Positions 51,022 to 61,327 of a DNA stretch of 64,000 nucleotides are shown here, piece by piece. A program made the position numbers and the translations under genes. The notes under the pieces are model-generated. The model had not been told where the DNA came from and made no database searches. It worked only from the letters and a program-made list of their open reading frames with translations. Source of the DNA: Paraclostridium dentum (lineage in GTDB: Bacteria; Bacillota; Clostridia; Peptostreptococcales; Peptostreptococcaceae). The stretch's first letter is position 1; every line of letters begins with the position of its first letter. The stretch covers positions 496,001 to 560,000 of the forward strand of contig NZ_WIPK01000001.1 of the NCBI RefSeq assembly GCF_012922555.1, read 5' to 3'.

Positions 51022-52189
51022 AATAGTTTTTGTTTACTGATTTTAGATATTCGCTTGGAGAAAAACCATAAACTTTTTTAAATTTATTGGAAAAGTAGTG
51101 AATAGAATTAAATCCTAAAATTTCAGAAATCTCACTTATAGTATAATTAGTTTCTTTTATAAGTTCTTTGCTTTTTTTTAACTTTAAATTGTTTATATAA
51201 AGTTTAACCGTAGTGTCTAAATTAGATCTGAATAATAAATGCAATTTAGAACTGCTTATTGAAAACTTATCACATATAGTTTGAATATCCAAACAATCAT
51301 ATATGCTTTCATTTATAAATTTCAATATTGAATTTAAAAGTTCGTCGTCATAAAATTGTTGAATTTTATTAGCTGGTTTCACAATAGAAGTTTCAAAATC
51401 AATGCTTAGAGTTTTCAAAACTAATTCTTTTAAATAACAAATAGAAAGCTCATCACAATATAAATGTGTAGAATTAAGTTCTTTCATAAGCTTAGTTATT
51501 ATAGTGTATAAGTCCTTTGTAGAGCTAAATACCTTATTTGAAAGAAGAGATGTATCATTGAAATCCATTTCAAAACTTACTGTTAAGTATGAACAAGATT
51601 TTTTATTATCAGTATATTGTGAGTGATATTCATTTGGAGCATAGAAAAATAAATCCCCTTGATTTAACTTAAACTCCTTTCCATTTACTTCGGTATATAA
51701 AACACCTCTATCTACATATGTAAGTTCCCAAAAGTTATGTTTTTCACCTTTGAATAAATAATTAGTTGGCTTTTCTTGATAAAATTTAGTATAAATTTTA
51801 CTTATTAAAATTTTAGGCACTATTTCTTTATAAGTATAAGCCTGAACAATGTTTATTGAATTTAAAAAAAGACTATTTCCATACAAATCTACATTACAAT
51901 TATCTGATATTGGTATAAAATTATAAAAAACTCCTTTATTTAGTTTTATTTTACTATTTAAAATAAACGATTCTATACTATTAAAATTAGAATCATTAGA
52001 AACAACAATTAGAACGACTCCACTTTGCAACTTTATATGAATGTCAAATTCTGTATAAAAAAGTTTAGTGATAGATTTTTCTAAAAGTGTAATAGATGTT
52101 TTTTTCTCGCAAATTATAATATCATCAGGTAAAGATGATAAAGCCTCCCCATATTTTTTAAAAGATAAACAAGTAGTTTGTTTAAACAA
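51020..52189 (-). CDS. AraC-family regulator
   Basis: A 389-residue activator: an N-terminal segment of unknown fold, a cupin sensor (about 150-205, GDLFFYAPNEYHSQY) and the AraC double HTH at the C-terminus (about 285-385, DIQTICDKFSISSSKLHLLF and ISEILGFNSIHYFSNKFKKVYG). TTG start with GGGGGA seven bases upstream. It is divergent from the Gfo/Idh and sugar ABC genes, which it most likely activates in response to their substrate. Confidence 0.87.
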   Translation of the reverse strand: MFKQTTCLSFKKYGEALSSLPDDIIICEKKTSITLLEKSITKLFYTEFDIHIKLQSGVVLIVVSNDSNFNSIESFILNSKIKLNKGVFYNFIPISDNCNVDLYGNSLFLNSINIVQAYTYKEIVPKILISKIYTKFYQEKPTNYLFKGEKHNFWELTYVDRGVLYTEVNGKEFKLNQGDLFFYAPNEYHSQYTDNKKSCSYLTVSFEMDFNDTSLLSNKVFSSTKDLYTIITKLMKELNSTHLYCDELSICYLKELVLKTLSIDFETSIVKPANKIQQFYDDELLNSILKFINESIYDCLDIQTICDKFSISSSKLHLLFRSNLDTTVKLYINNLKLKKSKELIKETNYTISEISEILGFNSIHYFSNKFKKVYGFSPSEYLKSVNKNY

Positions 52190-52402
52190 TTTAATATCCC
52201 CCTAAAACCATGAAATCTTTTTCCTAATAATATTTTACAAAAAATAGCATAAAAAATCAAATTTAGTTATAGTGTAAGGTTTAATATAATACATAAAAAT
52301 GTAAAACATTTATACAAAAGTGCAAATACATATAAGCAATAAAGTATTAGAATATACTTAATAAGTAAATAAAAAACTTCAAAATTAATGGGGGAATGAT
52401 TA

Positions 52403-53683
52403 ATGAAGAAAATTACAGTAGCGGTAGTAGGTGCGGGGGCAAGAGGTATGCATGCATATGCTCCATATTTTAAACATCATGAAGAATTAGGGAAAGTTGT
52501 TGCAGTGGCAGAACCACATGATATAAGAAGGTATATATGTGTAAAAGAACATAATATAGAATCTGAAAATGTGTTTAAAACATGGGAAGATTTACTGGAA
52601 AAAGAAAGATTGGCTGATGCGATTATAATAGCTAATAATGATGAGTCACACTATGAGCCAACTAAGATAGCTCTTGAAAAAGGGTATCATGTATTGCTTG
52701 AAAAACCAATGTCAAACAAATTAGAAGATATAGTAAAATTAGGTGAGCTAGCTAAACAGTATCCAAATCAAGTGTTTATGATTTGTCATGTGCTTAGATA
52801 TACTACATTTTTCTCAAAATTGAAAGAAATAGTAGATAGTAAAGAGCTAGGAGAGCTAGTTAGCATACAACACAATGAAAATATAGGGTATTGGCATTTT
52901 GCCCATTCATTTACTAGAGGAAACTGGAGAAATAGCAATGAAACAAGTCCTTTGATACTAGCTAAAAGCTGTCATGATATGGATATATTATTATGGTTAA
53001 CAGGTAAAAAATGCAATAATATATCTGCATTTGGACATTTGACTCATATGAGAGATAAAAATTTTAAAGAAGGAATGGCCGATAGATGTTTAGACTGTAA
53101 GATAGAAGAAAGATGTCCATACTCAGCTAAAAAATTATATTTATCGGAAAAGCCTATATTTGCAAAAGTAGTACATCCAGTACCTAGTAAAGAAAATTTA
53201 GAAGAAGCATTAAGAACGGGTCCATATGGAAGATGTGTATATAAATGTGATAATAATGTTGTAGATCACATGGTAACTATACTTGAATTTGAAGATGATA
53301 TAACAGCTACATTTAACTTATCTGCATTTACTGAAGAATGCAATAGAACTATTAAACTGATGTTTACTCATGGTGAAGTAGGAGGAAATCACGTTAAAAA
53401 TATTATAGAAGTCAAAAAGTTTGAGAAATTTGGGGAAAATACTATAGAAACTATTATTCCAGAAGAGGTCGAAGGAGGCCATGGAGGCGGTGATTATGGA
53501 ATAATGGAAGACTTTGTTAAGTTAGTTTCAGAAAACGGTGGAGAAGGAAGAACTAGTGCTAAAAAATCTGTTGAAAGTCATGTCATGGCATTTGCAGCTG
53601 AGTATTCAAGATTAAATAAAGAAGTTGTTAATATTGAAAAGTTTTGGGATGAAGCAATAGAAAAGATAAAGGCTGAAGCATAA
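52403..53683 (+). CDS. Gfo/Idh/MocA-family oxidoreductase
   Basis: A 426-residue NAD(P)-dependent sugar dehydrogenase: Rossmann start VAVVGAGARGMHAYAP, EKP motif in LLEKPMSNK, and KSCHDMDILLWLTGK with the catalytic-type His/Asp. A Cys-rich insert RCLDCKIEERCPYSAKKL plus GRCVYKCDN is present, as in a subgroup of the family. Substrate unknown; its place next to a sugar importer suggests it processes the imported sugar or sugar acid. GGGGGAATG-type site. Confidence 0.87.
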   Translation: MKKITVAVVGAGARGMHAYAPYFKHHEELGKVVAVAEPHDIRRYICVKEHNIESENVFKTWEDLLEKERLADAIIIANNDESHYEPTKIALEKGYHVLLEKPMSNKLEDIVKLGELAKQYPNQVFMICHVLRYTTFFSKLKEIVDSKELGELVSIQHNENIGYWHFAHSFTRGNWRNSNETSPLILAKSCHDMDILLWLTGKKCNNISAFGHLTHMRDKNFKEGMADRCLDCKIEERCPYSAKKLYLSEKPIFAKVVHPVPSKENLEEALRTGPYGRCVYKCDNNVVDHMVTILEFEDDITATFNLSAFTEECNRTIKLMFTHGEVGGNHVKNIIEVKKFEKFGENTIETIIPEEVEGGHGGGDYGIMEDFVKLVSENGGEGRTSAKKSVESHVMAFAAEYSRLNKEVVNIEKFWDEAIEKIKAEA

Positions 53684-53831
53684 TATATTATTACACAAAA
53701 TTATAAAAAAAGTGTATAAATTTACAAATACAATGAGTTCACATTTATATATCATATAATTAACGAGAATTATCGAAATATTCAGGAAAAAATATAGTTA
53801 ATTAGTTTAATTTGTGGGAAGGGGATTTGAT

Positions 53832-55130
53832 ATGTTTTTAAAAAGGGGAATTATAACAGGAGCAGTTTTATCTCTAGTACTAGGGCTAACGGGATGTAGT
53901 TCTGCTGGAGGAAATAGTGCTGATGGGAAAGTTGAACTAAGATATGCTATATGGGATAAAACTCATATGGAAGCTGTAGAAACTTTGATAGATGGGTATG
54001 AAAAAGAAAATCCAAATGTAGACATTAAGGTAGAACAATATTCATTTGCAGACTACTGGACTAAAATGGAAACAGCAGCAGCTGGGGGGTCAGCTCCTGA
54101 TATATATTGGATGAATGCTGTTAATTTTAATAAGTATGCTGACAATGGAATGTTAGTTAATATGAAAGACTATATAAAAGATAAAAATGTTGATATGAGC
54201 CAATATTTAGAAAGTTTAAGTAGTTTATACAGTTATAAAGGAGATCAGTATGGAATTCCTACATTCTGGGATAACAATATTTTAATGGTTAATACAAAGC
54301 TTATGGAAGAATACGGAATTCCTGAGCCTAAGGAAAATTGGAATTGGGATGAGATGATAGCTTGGTTGACAGATGCTAAATCAAAATTGCCAAAAGATAT
54401 ATATCCTTTTACTTCTTATGCAACAGAAAGTACACAGTCAGGCGTGTTTAATGAAGTTGCTTCAGCAGGAGGGAAGGTAATAAGTGATGATAAGACTAAA
54501 GCTATGTTAACAACACCTGAAACTAAAGAAGGATTTAAAAAGTATTATGATTTAGTAAAGAGTGACTTACATAGTCCATATGATATAACATTAGAAGTTA
54601 CAGCTGGAACATTATTTAAATCTGAAAAAGCTTTAGTTTTACAAATGGGGTCATACGGATTATTACCATACTCAGATAAAGAACAAGCACAAGTTGCAGG
54701 AAACTTTAAATTATATGAAATACCTACTATAAAAGAAGGAAATAAATCTAAAACTGTAATACATGGTTTAGGAAATGTAATATCTTCAAACTCTAAACAT
54801 CCTGAAGAAGCTTTTGATTTTATTAATTACATGTCAAGTGAAGAGTCGATGAAAAAATATACTGAATTAGCTTTAGTTCCTCAAGCTCATAAAAATGTTC
54901 AAGATTTATTTGGTAAAGTAATGAAAGAAAAAACAGGGATAGATACTTCTGTTATGTCTAAGGTAGCAGAAAATGCTATGCCACTTCCTAATAGTTTTGA
55001 AACTTCAAAATGGGATAAAGCTATAGTTGATAATGTAACTAAATTTATGCAAGATGAAATAAGTCTAGATCAAGCACTTGAAAATGCACAAAAAGAAATG
55101 CAATCTATATTAGATAAAGAGAAAAAATAG
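53832..55130 (+). CDS. Sugar ABC transporter substrate-binding lipoprotein
   Basis: A 432-residue SBP_bac_1 lipoprotein: lipobox LGLTGC (Cys22), then LRYAIWDKTHMEAVETLIDGYEKE, GGSAPDIYWMNAV and a late ALVPQAHK-type segment. Typical of oligosaccharide or multiple-sugar importers (CUT1). ATG 53832 follows AAGGGGA; the frame is open to a GTG at 53814 that overlaps this site. 148 bases after the oxidoreductase. Confidence 0.88.
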   Translation: MFLKRGIITGAVLSLVLGLTGCSSAGGNSADGKVELRYAIWDKTHMEAVETLIDGYEKENPNVDIKVEQYSFADYWTKMETAAAGGSAPDIYWMNAVNFNKYADNGMLVNMKDYIKDKNVDMSQYLESLSSLYSYKGDQYGIPTFWDNNILMVNTKLMEEYGIPEPKENWNWDEMIAWLTDAKSKLPKDIYPFTSYATESTQSGVFNEVASAGGKVISDDKTKAMLTTPETKEGFKKYYDLVKSDLHSPYDITLEVTAGTLFKSEKALVLQMGSYGLLPYSDKEQAQVAGNFKLYEIPTIKEGNKSKTVIHGLGNVISSNSKHPEEAFDFINYMSSEESMKKYTELALVPQAHKNVQDLFGKVMKEKTGIDTSVMSKVAENAMPLPNSFETSKWDKAIVDNVTKFMQDEISLDQALENAQKEMQSILDKEKK

Positions 55131-55139
55131 GGATTTTTT

Positions 55140-55168
55140 AGAGGGTGTCTACGGTTTAGACATCCTCT
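55140..55168 (+). other. Intercistronic hairpin between binding protein and permeases
   Basis: 12-bp stem (one G-U) AGAGGGTGTCTA with TAGACATCCTCT, no proper T-run after it. Such hairpins commonly allow more binding protein than permease to be made. Confidence 0.6.
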
Positions 55169-55194
55169 TAGAATAGATAAAAGGGGGATTTTAA

Positions 55195-56139
55195 TTGCAA
55201 GCAGAGGTATATAATGAAAAGCCCAGTAATTTAGATAAATTAAAAGCTAAAAAAAAGAAAAACCTAAAGCGCAACTTAACTGGATATATGTTTATAATGC
55301 CACTTTTAATAGGGGTTTTAGTATTTAACTTTATACCATTTATACTGAACTTATTTTATAGCTTAACAGATTTAAATGCATTTGGAGGATGGAACTTTGT
55401 AGGATCTGAAAACTTTTTAAGGTTGTTTAAGGATCCGTTGTTTTATAAAGCTGTAGGGAATACTTTTTTATATGTGGTAGTGACTGTACCTCCTATGGTA
55501 ATTATATCTATTTGCATAGCAAACCTACTTAACAAAAACATAAAAGGAAAAGGAATTTATAGAACTATATATTTCTTACCTGTTGTGACTATGGCATCTG
55601 CATCAACATTAGTATTTCAATGGATGTTTAATTCAAGATTTGGACTTGTTAACCAATTTTTAGAAGCTATAGGATTAGAGGGGAAATTATGGTTTACAGA
55701 TCCAAACTTAGCTAGAGTGGTAATAATAGTATTCATTATATGGAGTGGTTTAGGATACAAGATAATGATTTTCTTAGGTGGACTTCAATCAATACCTGAA
55801 TCTTATTATGAAGCAGCATCTATAGATGGAGCTTCGTCATTTAAACAGTTTACTCATATAACTATCCCGCTTTTAACTCCAAGTATATTTTTTATTGTTA
55901 TATGGTCTTTAATTGGATCTTTCCAATTATTTGATGTTGTATTCATGCTTATAAAACAAGGAAGTCCAGCTTATGAATCCACAATAACTATGACAAGATA
56001 TTTCTATGATTTAGGATTTACATTAGGTGATAAGGGGTATGCATCTGCTGTAGCTGTAATCTTATTCTTAATCATAATGACGGTAACATTAATACAATTT
56101 AAGTTGCAAAAAAAATGGGTTCATTATTCAGATGAATAA
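55195..56139 (+). CDS. Sugar ABC permease (MalF type)
   Basis: A 314-residue permease with six helices after a Lys-rich cytoplasmic start; the ATPase-contact loop YYEAASIDGASSFKQFTHITIP is present. TTG start supported by AGGGGGA. Pairs with the permease at 56158. Confidence 0.88.
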   Translation: MQAEVYNEKPSNLDKLKAKKKKNLKRNLTGYMFIMPLLIGVLVFNFIPFILNLFYSLTDLNAFGGWNFVGSENFLRLFKDPLFYKAVGNTFLYVVVTVPPMVIISICIANLLNKNIKGKGIYRTIYFLPVVTMASASTLVFQWMFNSRFGLVNQFLEAIGLEGKLWFTDPNLARVVIIVFIIWSGLGYKIMIFLGGLQSIPESYYEAASIDGASSFKQFTHITIPLLTPSIFFIVIWSLIGSFQLFDVVFMLIKQGSPAYESTITMTRYFYDLGFTLGDKGYASAVAVILFLIIMTVTLIQFKLQKKWVHYSDE

Positions 56140-56157
56140 GATTAGGGGGGGAAACGT

Positions 56158-56982
56158 ATGGAAACGAAAAGAAGTGCTAAGGTTTTAACTCACATAGGGC
56201 TTATACTTATGGCAGGATTTATTGCATTACCTTTTATATGGATGATTTTAACATCTATTAAAACATTGGCAGAAGCAGAAGCTATTCCGTCTAAAATATT
56301 TCCTGAATCTGTAAGAATTGAAAACTATACTCAAATATTCAAAGAATTTCCTTTTGCACAGTATTATTTCAATACAATAATAGTAACAATAGCATCTGTA
56401 GTATTACAGTTAATTATAGTAACACCAGCATCATACGCATTTGCAAGATTAGATTTTAAATTTAAAGAAGCTATATTTTTAATCCTTATGGCAGCTATGA
56501 TGGTACCTGGTCAGATGTATTTGATTCCACAATATCAAATAATACAAGATATGGGACTTTTAAATACACTAACAGCAATAGTATTACCTGGAATATTTAG
56601 TATATATTATACGTTTTTATTACGACAACACTTTAAGTCTATACCTAGAGACATGGAGGAGGCTGCAATAATAGATGGAGCATCTCAATTTACAATATTT
56701 TTCAAATTAATGGTTCCAATTGTTAGACCAGCTTTAGGAACTGTGGCTATACTTGGAGGATTAGGAGCTTGGAACAGTTTCTTATGGCCACTAATTGTAA
56801 ACTCAACTCCAGAAAAACTGACATTAGCAGCAGGGCTTAGAGTTTTTGTAGGACAATATGGTACGCATTATCCTAGAATGATGGCAGGAGCAGTACTTTC
56901 TATAATTCCTATGGTTGTTGTATTTAGTTTATTCCAAAAGAAATTTATATCAAGTATAGCAGTTTCCGCTGGAAAAGAGTAA
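56158..56982 (+). CDS. Sugar ABC permease (MalG type)
   Basis: A 274-residue permease, six helices, contact loop MEEAAIIDGASQFTIFFKLMVP. GGGGGG site before the ATG, 18 bases after the partner. No ATPase gene follows, so the importer must use a shared MsmX/MsmK-type ATPase encoded elsewhere, as is usual for CUT1 systems in Firmicutes. Confidence 0.88.
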   Translation: METKRSAKVLTHIGLILMAGFIALPFIWMILTSIKTLAEAEAIPSKIFPESVRIENYTQIFKEFPFAQYYFNTIIVTIASVVLQLIIVTPASYAFARLDFKFKEAIFLILMAAMMVPGQMYLIPQYQIIQDMGLLNTLTAIVLPGIFSIYYTFLLRQHFKSIPRDMEEAAIIDGASQFTIFFKLMVPIVRPALGTVAILGGLGAWNSFLWPLIVNSTPEKLTLAAGLRVFVGQYGTHYPRMMAGAVLSIIPMVVVFSLFQKKFISSIAVSAGKE

Positions 56983-57032
56983 TCTAAAATTTTGACAAAA
57001 ACAAGAAAAATATTATATGAATTTAAAAAAAT

Positions 57033-57068
57033 AAAACAGGTTAATTGTTTGAAATTAGCCTGTTTTTT
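57033..57068 (+). terminator. Rho-independent terminator of the sugar operon
   Basis: 14-bp stem with one G-U pair (57033-57046 with 57053-57066) and T-run. Confidence 0.85.
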
Positions 57069-57253
57069 ACTATTCTGAAAATAAATGAAATACTAAACAA
57101 TTCGAAAAAGTTGAAATATATAGATATATATAGTATAATTTATATAAATCAATATATTTTTATTTGTTTTGATTGTTAAAATTAAAACGAAAATAAAATT
57201 AAATTTTAATAATTTTTTTAATGGTATCCACAAAATACTAAGGAGGGAATACA

Positions 57254-58459
57254 ATGGAGATTACGAATTTAGAAGAAAACGTTGTCGCCAAGGAGGTTTC
57301 TGGTGGAAAAAAGAAGGTAAAGGCAGTAAGTTTAGAAACTTTTGTATTTATCGGGGTCTTATTAGCAGGATTTGGATTTGTAGGGAGTAAAATGGGTGCA
57401 GGGTTGATGTTTAAAACTATTATGAACACAGCTCACGATTTGTTATTAAACACGGTATTTTTAATAATGGCACTAGCTGTGCTTGCAGGTGCACTAAGTG
57501 CACTACTTTCAGAATTTGGAGTAATATCACTTTTAAATAAAGTTTTTGCAATGTTTATGAAACCACTATATAACTTACCAGGAGCAAGTATAGCAGGAGC
57601 AGTAACAACTTATCTATCAGATAACCCGGCTATAATAGCGTTTGCTAATGATAAGAGTTTTACTAAGTATTTTAAGCAGTATCAAATTCCTGCTTTATGT
57701 AACTTAGGGACATCTTTTGGTATGGGTCTTATAGTTACGACTTTTATGATGACTCAAGGGTCTGAGTTTGTATCAGCTGCATTAGTAGGAAATATAGGCG
57801 CAATAATAGGAAGTATAATAAGTGTTAGAATAATGCTTACATTTACTAAGAAGTATTATAACTACGATCCAAAGAGCGAAAATAAAGCTGATGGAAAAGT
57901 AGAAGCAATGGAATATAGAGAAATAAGAAGTGGAAGTTTATTCCAAAGATTACTTGACTCTATGTTAGAAGGCGGAAAAAATGGTGTTGAGTTAGGTATG
58001 GCTATAATCCCAGGGGTATTAGTTGTATGTACTTTAGTTATGTTATTAACATTTGGACCAACAATAGATCCTAAAACAGGAGCTGAAGTTTATACAGGTG
58101 CTGCTTATGAAGGGATAGCGCTATTACCAGCATTAGGTGATAAATTAATGTTTATATTAGGCCCTCTATTTGGATTTACAGATCCTCAGGCAATGGCATT
58201 CCCGATTACTTCATTAGGAGCTGTTGGAGCTGCGATGAGTTTAGTTCCAAGATTTATAAGTGAAGGAGTTGTAACACCTAATGATATAGCTGTATTTACG
58301 GCTATGGGTATGTGCTGGAGTGGATACTTAAGTACACATGTAGGTATGATGGATGCGTTAAATGCAAGAGAACTTACTAGTAAAGCAATAATTTCTCATA
58401 CTATAGGTGGACTATTAGCAGGTATATCTGCTCACTTTATATACATGCTTTTATTTTAG
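57254..58459 (+). CDS. Gate (nucleoside-recognition) domain membrane protein
   Basis: A 401-residue protein with about eight to nine helices and Gate-type motifs: TYLSDNPAIIAFAND, NLGTSFGMGLIVTTFMM and late MCWSGYLSTHVGMMDALNAREL. The Gate family covers nucleoside-type and sporulation membrane proteins (SpmA/B, YjiH); the transported compound here is not known. AAGGAGGG before ATG. The 270 bases upstream are AT-rich with no recognised regulatory RNA. Confidence 0.75.
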   Translation: MEITNLEENVVAKEVSGGKKKVKAVSLETFVFIGVLLAGFGFVGSKMGAGLMFKTIMNTAHDLLLNTVFLIMALAVLAGALSALLSEFGVISLLNKVFAMFMKPLYNLPGASIAGAVTTYLSDNPAIIAFANDKSFTKYFKQYQIPALCNLGTSFGMGLIVTTFMMTQGSEFVSAALVGNIGAIIGSIISVRIMLTFTKKYYNYDPKSENKADGKVEAMEYREIRSGSLFQRLLDSMLEGGKNGVELGMAIIPGVLVVCTLVMLLTFGPTIDPKTGAEVYTGAAYEGIALLPALGDKLMFILGPLFGFTDPQAMAFPITSLGAVGAAMSLVPRFISEGVVTPNDIAVFTAMGMCWSGYLSTHVGMMDALNARELTSKAIISHTIGGLLAGISAHFIYMLLF

Positions 58460-58469
58460 ATAAAGAATA

Positions 58470-58508
58470 AAAAAGAGTATCTTAAATATTTAAGATACTC
58501 TTTTTTTA
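58470..58508 (+). terminator. Rho-independent terminator
   Basis: 36-bp perfect palindrome (58470-58505) of the form AAAAAGAGTATCTTAAAT and its complement, then T-run. Confidence 0.9.
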
Positions 58509-58621
58509 TGCACAAAAATAATATTATTAAAATATGCTAAATATATGTTTAAAGTAATTAATAAAAGGTATAAAAGGAATAAGAGTTAAATAATAAACAA
58601 ACATATATTGGAGGAATATAT

Positions 58622-61150
58622 ATGGAATTAAAATCGCTTAAATTAAAGAAAGATTTATATTGGGTAGGTTCTTTAGATCCTGATTTAAGAGTATTTGACA
58701 TAATAATGTATACGCCATATGGAACAACTTATAATTCATATGTTTTAAAAGCTGAAAAGAAAACGATTTTATTTGAAACTGTAAAAGCTAAACATTTTGA
58801 TAGTTATTTGGCTAGACTAGAAGATTTAAATGTAGATTTACAAAATATAGATTACATTGTAGTTAGTCATACAGAACCAGATCACGCAGGTAGCGTAGAG
58901 AGAATATTGAAACTTTCTCCCAAAGCTAAAATCATAGCATCTCAAAATGCTGTTAATTATTTAAAAGAAATTGTAAATAGTGAATTTGAATATATAGTTG
59001 CAAATGATAACGATGAAATTAAGATAGAAAACAAAACTTTAAAGTTTTATTCAGTTCCACTTCTTCATTGGCCAGACACTATATACACGTACATTAAAGA
59101 GGACAATGTATTAGTAACTTGTGACTCATTTGGAAGTCATTATAGTTGTGAAGGTGTGGTTAATACTAAAATAGATAATGAAGAACACTATATGGAAGCT
59201 CTAAGATATTATTACGATTGTATTATGGGGCCTTTTAAGCCATATGTATTAAAAGCTATAGAAAAAATAAAAGATTTAAAGGTGGATATTATATGTCCAG
59301 GACATGGACCTGTATTAGTTGATAATCCAAGAAAAATAGTTGATATATATGAAAAATGGAGTAGAGATGAGATAATAGTTACTAATAAAGATATAACTAT
59401 ATGTTACGTAAGTGCTTATGGATATACAGCTGAATTAGCTGAAAACATAAAAAAAGGAATTGAAGAGCATAGCGATTATAATGTTAAAATGTATGATGTT
59501 ATAAATCATAATATAGATGAAATAATAAATTCTATAACTTACTCACAAGGAGTTTTATTTGGAACTCCAACAATAAATGGTGACGCATTAAAGCCTATTT
59601 GGGATATTCTTGTTAGTCTAAATCCTATTGTTCATGGAAATAAAATTGCATCATGTTTTGGTTCATTTGGATGGAGTGGTGAAGGAATACCAAATGTTAT
59701 GGATAGGTTAAAACAACTTAGAATGAAAACTATAGATCCATTAGTTGTTAATTTTAAACCTAGTGAGGTAGATTTATATGAAGCTCAATTACTAGGCAAG
59801 AAATTTATTGAAAAAACTATAGATGCAAATACTAAAAAAGAAGGTACTAAAAAATGGAAATGCGTAATATGTAATGAAGTATTTGATGGAGAAGAAGCTC
59901 CAGATGTGTGTCCTGTATGTGGGGCAAAACATGATCAATTTATAGAGGTTATAGAAGAAAATATAAATTATCAAAATGATACAGAAGATAAGTTTGTTAT
60001 TGTAGGTAATGGGGCAGCAGGTTTTTATGCAGCAGATTCTATTAGAAAAAGAAATAAAACAGCTAAAATAGCTCTTTTAAGCAATGAAGAAGAGTTAAGT
60101 TATTATAGACCAGCTCTTTCAGATTTTATAAATGAAGAAATTAAAAAAGAGGATTTTTATATTGAAGGTAAGGACTGGTACGAAAAAAATAATATAGAAG
60201 TTTTACTAGGAGTAAATGTAGAAACTATAGATGAAGAAAATAAAAAAATTATTTTAGATAATAACTCAAGTATAAATTATGATAAGTTAATACTTGCAAA
60301 TGGTAGTTCTAACTTTGTACCACCGATAAATGGACATAATTTAGATGGAGTTTATACTTTAAGAAATAAAAATGATTTAGATAAAATAAAGGTGAATTTA
60401 GAAAAAGCAAAAAACATTTTAGTGATAGGTGGAGGACTGTTAGGTCTTGAAGCTGCATATGAAATGAAGCTAGCACAAAAAGAAGTTACAGTAGTTGAAG
60501 CTATGCCAAATTTATTAACTAAACAACTAGATAAAGATGGAAGTGTAGTTCTAGAAAATATATTAAAAGAAAATGGATTAAACCTAATGTTAGGTAAATT
60601 CATTGATTCTCTAGAAGGCGATAAAAAAGTATCTAAAGCTATATTTAAAGATGGAAGTTCTATTGATGTAGATATGGTAGTATTTTCTATAGGGGTTAGA
60701 CCTAATGTTAAAATTGCTAATAACACTAATATAGAAGTTAATAAAGGAATAGTTGTAGATAAGTATATGCAAACTTCATCAAAAGAAATATATGCATGTG
60801 GAGACGTAGCTGAAATTGATTCGATTATATGGGCTATATGGCCAGCAGCTATAGATATGGGAAAAGTTGCAGGTGCAAATGCATGTGGAGATAAAATTGA
60901 ATTTAAAGCAGAAAATTACCCAGTAGGACTAGATGTATTTGAAACAAAAGTGTTTAGTATAGGAAATATAAATGATATAGATAGTTTTATAACATTAAAT
61001 AAAAAAGATGCTTATAAAAAACTATTCTTTAAAGATGATGTGCTAGTAGGGGCTATATGCATAAATGATTTAAGTAAAAATGTAAATATTATAAGATTAA
61101 TAGAAGAAAAAGCTAATCTTAATAAAGTTTTAAGTGAAAATTTATTATAA
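58622..61150 (+). CDS. Class F flavodiiron protein (FprA + rubredoxin + NADH:rubredoxin reductase fusion)
   Basis: An 842-residue fusion that reduces O2 (and possibly NO) to water using NADH in one chain. Order: metallo-beta-lactamase diiron domain (1-250, SHTEPDHAGS about 81-90), flavodoxin (about 255-395, ITICYVSAYGYTAELAE), rubredoxin (about 412-445, CVICNE and CPVCGA), then a two-dinucleotide-domain FAD/NAD oxidoreductase (460-842, VGNGAAGFYAADS, ILVIGGGLLGLEAAYE, YACGDVAEID). This architecture is known from Clostridioides difficile and relatives. GGAGGAA before ATG; single gene. Confidence 0.93.
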   Translation: MELKSLKLKKDLYWVGSLDPDLRVFDIIMYTPYGTTYNSYVLKAEKKTILFETVKAKHFDSYLARLEDLNVDLQNIDYIVVSHTEPDHAGSVERILKLSPKAKIIASQNAVNYLKEIVNSEFEYIVANDNDEIKIENKTLKFYSVPLLHWPDTIYTYIKEDNVLVTCDSFGSHYSCEGVVNTKIDNEEHYMEALRYYYDCIMGPFKPYVLKAIEKIKDLKVDIICPGHGPVLVDNPRKIVDIYEKWSRDEIIVTNKDITICYVSAYGYTAELAENIKKGIEEHSDYNVKMYDVINHNIDEIINSITYSQGVLFGTPTINGDALKPIWDILVSLNPIVHGNKIASCFGSFGWSGEGIPNVMDRLKQLRMKTIDPLVVNFKPSEVDLYEAQLLGKKFIEKTIDANTKKEGTKKWKCVICNEVFDGEEAPDVCPVCGAKHDQFIEVIEENINYQNDTEDKFVIVGNGAAGFYAADSIRKRNKTAKIALLSNEEELSYYRPALSDFINEEIKKEDFYIEGKDWYEKNNIEVLLGVNVETIDEENKKIILDNNSSINYDKLILANGSSNFVPPINGHNLDGVYTLRNKNDLDKIKVNLEKAKNILVIGGGLLGLEAAYEMKLAQKEVTVVEAMPNLLTKQLDKDGSVVLENILKENGLNLMLGKFIDSLEGDKKVSKAIFKDGSSIDVDMVVFSIGVRPNVKIANNTNIEVNKGIVVDKYMQTSSKEIYACGDVAEIDSIIWAIWPAAIDMGKVAGANACGDKIEFKAENYPVGLDVFETKVFSIGNINDIDSFITLNKKDAYKKLFFKDDVLVGAICINDLSKNVNIIRLIEEKANLNKVLSENLL

Positions 61151-61156
61151 TTAATT

Positions 61157-61232
61157 AAAAAGATTCATTTCCAAACAATCTATAATACTTATTTATAAAA
61201 GTATGTAGAGCAATAGGGGTGAATCTTTTTCT
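61157..61232 (+). terminator. Terminator-like structure with a large internal arm
   Basis: Outer stem AAAAAGATTCA (61157-61167) with TGAATCTTTTT (61220-61230) followed by T-rich sequence; the 50-base interior holds a second stem ATACTT/AAGTAT. Larger than a usual terminator, so it may be a small structured RNA. Confidence 0.5.
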
Positions 61233-61327
61233 TTTTTATTACAAAAAAGTAAGAAATAATTCATACCATAAAAACTAAATGTATTGTATAATAGGTAGTG
61301 TCAAATTAAAGGGGATGGAGGTTTCCT

